Below, one piece after another: positions 7,834 through 13,506 of a DNA stretch of 13,506 bases. The notes beneath the pieces are model-generated. The model was not told the DNA's origin and ran no database searches. It was given only the letters and a program-made list of their open reading frames with translations. Source of the DNA: Spirogloea muscicola (taxonomy: Eukaryota; Streptophyta; Zygnematophyceae; Spirogloeales; Spirogloeaceae); assembly GCA_009602725.1 (NCBI GenBank), contig WELB01000291.1:98047-111552 (forward strand). Reading direction: 5' to 3'. Within the stretch, counting starts at the first letter, position 1; each line of letters starts with the position of its first letter. A program made the translations under genes and the position numbers.

Positions 7834-10800
7834 ATGGCCGGTGGCGTTGCGCAGCTGGACCTGGAGCTGCTGGACCCGTGCCCCGACATCCACGCGCTCT
7901 TCCGCCACTACAGCCAGCTCTATTTCGGCGACGCCCTCGGCGCCTGCTCCGTGCACTGGAGCTCCCCCCGCATGACGTTGTGCGCCGCCGCCACCTCCTT
8001 CTGCTGTGCTTGGAACGCCCATGTCGTTCGGCTCGTCTTGCCACCTCTGGTCACCTCTGGCCTGCTAGATCCGTCAGGCCGCTATAGTGGCTCCGCGGCG
8101 TACGTAGCAGCGTGTCATGGTCCTGGTCTTATGACGTAAAGCCCGTTCATGCCGCATGTAAGTCTGCACAATATGTGTGTGAAAGCGAGGCTTCTGCACT
8201 GCAGCTCGTTGTCGACTGAATGAGCTGCTTGCTTCCGCAGGTGTGCAGGCACGTGCTCGTACCAGGAGGGCGGCGGCTGCAAGATCCGGCTGTCCCAGCC
8301 GCTGTTGCAGTACCGGCCTTCCTCAGACCTCAAGAACACGCTGCTACACGAGATGATCCACGCCCTCCTCTTTCTCACGCACAACAACCGAGATCACAAG
8401 CAAGTCTTGGCCCCTCCTGTACAAAATCAGGGCACTCTGATTTCTCAAGGAGCAAACCATTACATTCTTGAGACATTGACGAATTGCTCAATACGTACAC
8501 GGCAGAGCTGTCCTGAAGTCTGAGGTCTACAGATTAAAGACTGACAGTTCGAATTGCAGCAATTTCTGTAAGAAGGAGCTGGTTCACAAAGTCAAGGACG
8601 CTCGCTTTGGGCTCACATTTTGATCTGAATCGACACAGTGCTCTTTCTCAGTGACCATGGTCCTGCATTCCACTCCAAGATGGACAACATCAACGGCAGC
8701 AACTTGGAAGATTGTCAGGTCCTTTTGTGGGCCCCGCTTGTGTCTTGGAAGCGCAGGTTCAGTTTGTCGTGTTTGTGCTGAGGTGGCGAATTTTGACATT
8801 GGTTACTTCCTGTGTCTTCTTGCAGAGGCCTCTAAAGGGCTACCAGATCAGTGTCTACCACAGCTTCAAGGATGAAGTTGTATATCATCGCAGACACCAT
8901 TGGACCGTGAGTCTGCCCATGCCACTTTTGCTTAGAGACAAGTATATGCTTCTTACGACATGCCTTCATACTTTTGTGCTGAGTAAGCACATACGTGCTG
9001 AGGACTGATGCAAATTAGCACAAGAATACAGCACGCTAGACCGTCAGTGGAATAAAAAGGGGGTGGTGTCGTTGCAGTGTGCCAGATGTGCAGAGGTAGT
9101 GAAGAGGGCGATGAACCGGGCGCCATCGGCCTCAGATTGCCGCTGGAGGCCCTCGGATGGCACGGAGTGCTTGGACAAGCTCTGTGTTTGGCATATGTAT
9201 GTCATCAATGAGCAAATGATCATGGCAAGCATTTAGATCGGGCAGGACACTGTGCTAGTGAGTGCAGTTGGCTGCCATGCTGGACAAAATTGAAGCATAT
9301 GTGTTAGCCATTGGAAGTGCCTGCACCCCTTCAAGTTAGAAGCTCATCTTCTGGGTTGTTTGTTGTTTGGCAGGCACGTTCGCACTTGTGGCGGCAACTT
9401 CTTCAAAACAGCAGAGCCTGAAGGCTATGTAGATAGGAGAAAACGAGCTCAGGTTGCAGGTATGCAAATGTCTGGTCCACAGGTCAGGTATCTGAGGCTT
9501 GAGAGTTCCCAATGCTTGCTTCAAGGAACTCAGCCTTAGATGTGGCCAATTGCCTGTATGCTACTGAGGGCTTAGCTAAGGTTGTTCTGCCAACTTGTCA
9601 CAGAATGTCAACATACATTCTTCAGTGTGGTTTCTTTCCTGCTACTACATGCCTCATAGTTCAATGTGACCGTAGACCCTACGCCGTGAAGTCTACTTAC
9701 ATTGAGTAGATGGCAATTTGGCAGGTGAGAATACCAAGAAGGATCAGCTGGCTACGCATGCTGCCAGCATATGTAGCCCCCAAGGGTCACCAAGTGGACT
9801 GTCATCCCACCGGAAAGTCGACCTTGAGCCCTTTATGTCAATAATGAATTGGTTCAGGCCTGCACCCGCTGAGATGGACGCTGTAAGGAAGGGGTTTGTT
9901 GCCAGTGAAAGCTGCTTGGACCTCAACCTGGATGCGGCGGTGAATATAAAGCAGGAGCCTGTGGAGACACACGGGAGGCACGCTCTTGCGTTGCAGAATG
10001 GTCAACCAGGGCTCGTCAGCGCTGACAAGTGGACAGACAGCGACGATGAGATCGAGGAGGAGATTGAAGCAGGGCAAGTGGCTGAGGTTGACGGGCAGAG
10101 ACACGGAGAGACAGGAGCGGAGGCAGCTGCAGTTGAAGCTCAGGCTGCAGCAGACGATGTCGGTCAGGGTGCCAAGCTTCTGGATGAGGGAGACGAGAGG
10201 AGGAGCAACAAGGGGCTGAGCAATGGGGAGCTGCAGACATCAGTAGGCAGCGGCTCCATAATGCGGGTCACCGAGGACGTTCTGCGCCGCAGTGTGCGTC
10301 TCAAGAAGAGGGACCGGGAGGAGGGGGCGACCGTACCCAATGGCTCCGGAGCTTGTGACCAGGCCGGGACTGGGTCAAAGTCTTCGCCGACGAGCTCATG
10401 GCGGTGGCTGTGGGCACACGAGGAGGGCGACGAGGAGGGGCACCAGGGCTCGTCCCTGGTCGACCGGCGGAGCAGGAGTCAGGTGCAGGAGACGAAGCTG
10501 CTGGCAAAGCGCCGCAGGGAAGCAGCAGGGGGTGACAACAGGGCGACTGGAAGTGGGGCATGCGCTCTTGGAGCTGGAGGAGGGAGGAGGTCCAACAGCT
10601 TGGCTAAGCCCGACGCAGAGGAGGAAGGTGTAGCTGGCTGCCGAGGTGAGCCGCAGCCTGCCGCAAGCCCCTTGCTGAAGGGCCGTCCACCATCGTATAA
10701 GAGCAAGGCGTCAGTGGATGGCGAGCTGGGCAATGGGGACACCAGGCTGGAGGATGAGTCAGTGTCTGTCGCAAAGGCCACAACAGTCGGCACGGCCATC

Positions 10801-12202
10801 AAGCAGGATGCGGCGGGCCCAAGCCATGGCTACAGCCAGTTCAGCCACTGGGAGGACGGCCATGGAGGGGCGCGCTACTTGGCAAGCAGTAGCGGGCAGT
10901 GCGAGGGACCGGCAATAGACGAGCTCGAGGGCATGGGGGAGGTGTGCCCGTCGTCCAACGGAGGCCGTGTCCGGAGCAGCTCGCAGCGTCCAGAGGCCCG
11001 TGGGAAGGCGGAGGCGTTGCCGCTTGAGGGCGAGGAGGACAGCAACCGGGGCAGCCTCGGGCGGCGGGATCCAGTGGCAGAAGGGGAGAGCTTCGGTGAC
11101 GGCTTTGGCGGCGCCGGGTTGCGGCCGGGCGTGGCCAGCTGCCCCAGCCAAGAGTGCCTCTCGCCTCCAGCCGGTCGCCACGCTGGTGGGCAGGTGGGCG
11201 CGCGCCTGCCAGCGGCTGCGTGCGCGTCGGGGGAGGGGCAGTCCAGCCTAGGCCAGAAGGAACGGGAGGACAGCAACATCGGCCTCGTGGAGGGCCTCGA
11301 GGAAGGGTTCGGCGAGGTTCGGCCTCCCCAGGTCGGCACGACATCGACAAAGGACAGCGACGGCGGCGTCGTGAGTGATGCCGTTGACAGGAACGAGGTC
11401 CAATGGGCCAGGGTTGCCGGTGTTCCTAGTCATGAGAGGGGCGCAGCTGCAATGGCTGTGTTTCACAACAAAGCAGAGCATTCGGAGGAGGGGTCGCGAG
11501 AGGCCGCGCTTCTTGAAGGCCAAGAGGAGAGCAACGAGGGCAGAGCCATCGGGGGCGTAGCCTGCACAGGTGCGTTGGAGCACCGTTGGCATGTGCATGT
11601 AGTTGTGCCAAGGCTTGTCCTGCATGACCCCTCAAGGTTGTGGACAACTTGTTTACTCTCAGTAAGCATTGTGATGTTCTTGCGTGTTGCATGAGGCAAT
11701 TGTCACTCTTGTCTGCAGGTCAATACGAGGATGAGGTGCTCGGTGGCCGACAAGGAGAGGGTGACGCCACAATGAAGGCCTGGGAAGCTGGCTCGCCGAC
11801 CACCTCAGATTCTTTAGAAATGCTGGTGGATCAGCCAGGCGCTGCTCTTCCTGCAGCAGGTCAGCCATTCAGCAGCAATACTGTTGCTACACTTGCACAC
11901 TGGTTGATGTTGTCAAGCGTTGTGGGAGTTCCAGGCAGTCTATACGATCCTTCAGTGGCCAACATTCTGGCCTGTCTACCTAACAGCATCTCATGGGTGA
12001 TCATCACTAAGCAGATGTCAAGAGGTTGTGAGCTGTGGCGCGTGTCTCCGTTTATCCTGTATGTTTACAAATACGGGTTTGCTGTATTGCAGGGCCTGCT
12101 GACCTGGAAGGACAGGCCAAGTGCCCTATCTGCCTGATGACTTTTGCTGGATTTGACAATGTAGCAGTCAACGAGCACGTCGATGAGTGCCTGCTCACAT
12201 GA
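7834..12202 (+). CDS. SPRTN: Spartan/SPRTN-type DNA-dependent metalloprotease (SprT domain + UBZ4)
   Basis: Exons: 7834-7979, 8241-8399, 8652-8718, 8826-8906, 9078-9196, 9374-9459, 9725-11569, 11719-11859, 12093-12202 (TGA); 2,754 nt, 917 aa. Spartan proteases cleave proteins crosslinked to DNA, acting at chromatin and replication forks. Seen: WSSPRMTLCAGTCSY (42-56), the HEMIH active site (H85, E86, H89) and DHGPAFH with probable third zinc ligand H104, a zinc ribbon with CARC (152-155) and HVRTCGG (192-198), then EPEGYVDRRKR. Residues 221-882 are a long low-complexity acidic/Ser/Gly region with a PIP-like F256..I259..W262-F263, an IKQE SUMO-type site (K295) and basic clusters (407-417, 480-484). 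The C-terminus is a UBZ4 finger, CPIC (892-895) with HVDEC (910-914), which in the family binds ubiquitin. No p97-binding SHP box was obvious. The protein is nearly twice the length of human SPRTN (489 aa). ATG 7834 (GGTCATGGCC) is the first in this frame after the stop at 7708. The second intron is GC-AG. Confidence 0.92.
8400..8651 (+). other. GC-AG intron within the SPRTN active site
   Basis: The family motif RDHNDHGP is restored only if exon 2 ends at 8399 (AA) and exon 3 starts at T8652, giving AAT (Asn102). The donor is then GCAAGT, the well-known minor GC class with a strong remaining consensus, and the acceptor is TTTCTCAG. The nearest GT donor, 8404, leaves phase 0 and gives an immediate TGA. 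Confidence 0.8.
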
Positions 12203-12334
12203 CGAGCACTCACAATATCATGATTGTAATGACAGCAGAGGAGTAGAAACTGCAGATTTGACAGGCTTGGTGAGCGGCATGTCATAGTCAAGGCCGCCAT
12301 TTGTGCAGATAGCTAAGTTGCGGCCGTGTACAGC

Positions 12335-12340
12335 AATAAA
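12335..12340 (+). terminator. Candidate polyadenylation signal AATAAA for SPRTN
   Basis: AATAAA lies 133 nt past the TGA. A TGTAA word, the common chlorophyte signal, lies at 12225-12229, only 23 nt past the stop. Either may be used. Confidence 0.35.
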
Positions 12341-12360
12341 TTGTTCCACTTCGTCATGTT

Positions 12361-12387
12361 CCAGCATAGGTCTATGTCGAATGCTGG
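12361..12387 (+). other. 7-bp perfect stem-loop downstream of SPRTN
   Basis: CCAGCAT (12361-12367) pairs with ATGCTGG (12381-12387) over a 13-base loop, just beyond the AATAAA. It could be in the 3' UTR or in the spacer; no role is evident. Confidence 0.4.
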
Positions 12388-12677
12388 TACACGATGATGG
12401 CAGGAGGACGGCGGAAAGTCGGGGCTGCTCTAGCACACAAGCATGTCAGCTCGCAAGCATGTCATTTAGCTCAAGCTGGCAGCTGATTGCATGGAGGCAG
12501 CTGGCAAGTCGGTCTAAAAGCCTCAGCGGAAATTGGTGTGGTGAGCGAGGAAAGCCTGCAAGGTGCAGCAGCAGTGGCGCAAGGCTTGTTCTATATCAGG
12601 TGGGTCTCGGGGGCCACCTTGAGGAATTTGGCGTAAACCAAAGTGGGGATGGCAAACGGCAGCGGTGTGCTTGGGCA

Positions 12678-12890
12678 ACATTCGGCCCTAGTGGGAGGTA
12701 AGGCGTGCAGTGCGCATGTGATGAAGAGGATGCGTAGCCAAGCCAACACATGGCTCGTACAGAGAAGGCAAGGAGTAACGGTGTAAGCCCAAGAAGTGAT
12801 GGGGCCACACGAAGTAACATTCGGCCCCAGTGGAATGTAAGGTGCGCGGTACGCATGAAACGACAGGGAGGCGTGGCCAATCAAGTACAC
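12678..12890 (+). repeat. Two tandem diverged repeat units, period about 139 nt
   Basis: ACATTCGGCCC occurs at 12678 and 12817. Each is followed by GTGG, a GTAAGG word, a GTGC/GTAC GCATG block (around 12712 and 12849) and GCGTAGCC or GCGTGGCC. Unit 2 also contains ACATTC / GAATGT as a short inverted repeat. The second half of each unit (12702-12750 and 12843-12890) matches the minus-strand copies at 2761-2887, so this is the same dispersed family in opposite orientation. Confidence 0.6.
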
Positions 12891-13078
12891 GTTTCATTCG
12901 GAAAAGGCACGAATCAGTTGTGTGGGCCCGAAAGGAGTCATATAGTGTAAGTAGCTTCACGCATGTTTCATTTGGCCCCTCCAGGCCGTGTACATTCCTT
13001 TGGGCTGGCCTCTCACAGCCATCGTCTTAAGTTGGTCGGAATGGTTGTCTTTCTGAACAGGAATGGGGCCACACGAAG
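12799..13078 (+). repeat. 16-bp direct repeat pair flanking part of the repeat cluster
   Basis: ATGGGGCCACACGAAG is exact at 12799-12814 and 13063-13078, 264 nt apart. It may delimit a repeat unit or be a longer element's shared edge. The hairpin repeat at 13001-13021 lies between the two. Confidence 0.55.
13001..13021 (+). repeat. Hairpin-bearing dispersed repeat, copy 3
   Basis: Exact partner of 7194-7214; upstream CATTCCTTTGGGCTGGCC also matches the copy at 7352. GGCTG and CAGCC form a five-bp stem. Confidence 0.6.
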
Positions 13079-13140
13079 CGAAGCCCTGGGCTGCGAGGGG
13101 TTTAGGTCACCAGGGAGCTGGAGGGGCGGGGATCCAGGAA

Positions 13141-13304
13141 CACGTGCGCCCCAGAAGTCACGTGGAGCTGCCGCACGTGGAGGGTGCGGTCAACGACCAG
13201 CGCCGCGCTGACCGCACGCCGGGGCGCCCTCCGCCCTCCACGTGGAAGGCCGCGAGAAGCCCCCTCCGGCGCGCCGGCAGGGGGGCCCCGGCGCTCGCCA
13301 CGTG
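13141..13304 (+). promoter_or_regulatory. Cluster of five G-boxes (CACGTG)
   Basis: CACGTG lies at 13141, 13159, 13174, 13239 and 13299. In plants and algae this hexamer is bound by bHLH and bZIP regulators, often in light, stress or hormone responses. The cluster sits about 120-290 bp upstream of a TATA box, so it probably controls the gene starting beyond the right edge. Confidence 0.75.
13184..13217. promoter_or_regulatory. 9-bp inverted repeat GTGCGGTCA...TGACCGCAC
   Basis: Perfect arms at 13184-13192 and 13209-13217 separated by 16 nt, with an inner AGCG-CCG-CGCT dyad. The TGAC core recurs nearby (GTCA at 13347 and 13354, and the palindrome at 13392), suggesting a bZIP or WRKY-type half-site family, by inference. 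Confidence 0.55.
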
Positions 13305-13391
13305 GTGGCACGGAGGGGGCGTTCGCCCCGGGCGGGCGTCGAGCAAGTCAGCGGTCAGCGGGCGCCGATTGGCCGGAGGCGCGTGGTGCGC

Positions 13392-13403
13392 TGACCCGGG
13401 TCA
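13392..13403. promoter_or_regulatory. 12-bp palindrome TGACCCGGGTCA
   Basis: A perfect dyad 23 bp upstream of the TATA box, flanked by an inverted CCAAT (ATTGG at 13368-13372) on its upstream side. A dimeric factor site is plausible; the factor is unknown. A second perfect 12-bp palindrome, CCGGCGCGCCGG, lies at 13266-13277. Confidence 0.5.
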
Positions 13404-13426
13404 ACGGGCCTCGGGCGGCAGCGGGG

Positions 13427-13431
13427 TATAA
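13427..13431 (+). promoter_or_regulatory. TATA box of a gene beyond the right edge
   Basis: GGGGTATAAGC contains TATAA within an otherwise GC-rich proximal region. A transcription start about 25-35 nt downstream (roughly 13455-13465) is expected. No ATG follows before the window ends, so no coding part of this gene is visible. Confidence 0.6.
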
Positions 13432-13506
13432 GCACCACCCCGGGCCCCTCCATAGACGCCCCGGCTCCCGAGCTCCGACACAGGCTCGAACCCCCTCCCC
13501 CCCCCC

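Larger units (their letters stand above)
12203..12660. other. SPRTN 3' UTR and spacer, no gene recognised
   Basis: Apart from the poly(A) candidates and the stem-loop listed separately, there is a 16-nt-period repeat of CAAGCATGTCA (12438-12448 and 12454-12464). Open frames here have no protein-family features. Confidence 0.45.

Noticed and set aside
9718-11694. The 658-codon frame as a separate gene
   Set aside because: It has no ATG at its 5' end and its phase fits exactly between SPRTN exons 6 and 8; the tail after 11569 is intron.
12303-12701. 132-codon + strand ORF downstream of SPRTN
   Set aside because: No domain; its 3' part overlaps the dispersed repeat and its composition is like the surrounding spacer.
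13480-13500. tRNA T-arm-like word (GGCTCGAACCCC) at the right edge
   Set aside because: No acceptor, D-arm or anticodon arm upstream; it lies just after a TATA box in a GC-rich leader.

Overview
The window looks like nuclear DNA of a green plant-lineage microbe, most likely a chlorophyte alga. It carries three intron-rich protein genes, all on the + strand, with short exons and introns of about 107 to 340 nt that mostly end in YAG. Supporting signs are a TTTAGGG-type telomere-like tract, a protein family shared by cyanobacteria and plastid-bearing organisms (DUF1818), a plant-type TraB-like protein with a transit-peptide-like N-terminus, and mixed base composition (GC-rich exons and promoters, near-neutral introns). 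Placement below chlorophyte level (for example Trebouxiophyceae) is only a guess. Bacterial-style single ORFs are misleading here. I rebuilt the genes by matching exon reading phase across splice sites to conserved family motifs, and all three models close without frame errors.

Layout. (1) 1-2169: 3' seven exons of a DUF1818-family protein, 5' end outside the window; a 10-bp stem-loop follows just after its stop. (2) 2170-3314: intergenic, with two tandem copies of a dispersed repeat (2761-2887) and then the GC-rich upstream region of the next gene, including a two-codon upstream ORF. (3) 3315-5936: six-exon TraB/GumN-like protein of 512 aa with a predicted C-terminal membrane segment. (4) 5937-7833: intergenic, containing hairpin-bearing repeats and then an unusual GC-rich leader with (CCG)14, a TTTAGGG tract and an interrupted (GGC)13. 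(5) 7834-12202: nine-exon Spartan/SPRTN-type DNA-dependent metalloprotease of 917 aa, with the SprT domain and HEMIH active site, a zinc ribbon, a very long disordered region encoded by one 1,845-nt exon, and a C-terminal UBZ4 finger. (6) 12203-13506: 3' region, further repeat copies, then a dense promoter with five CACGTG G-boxes, several perfect dyads and a TATA box for a gene starting beyond the right edge.

The three genes do not form an obvious pathway: one is probably plastid-associated, one a membrane-linked TraB-like protein, and one acts in DNA-protein crosslink repair. I found no operon, CRISPR array, mobile-element coding gene, or clear rRNA or tRNA gene. The parts most worth a second look are the SPRTN gene (GC-AG intron through the active site, enlarged linker, telomere-like and CGG-repeat leader) and the G-box promoter at the right end. 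All gene models rest on sequence reading alone; transcript data would be the decisive test.
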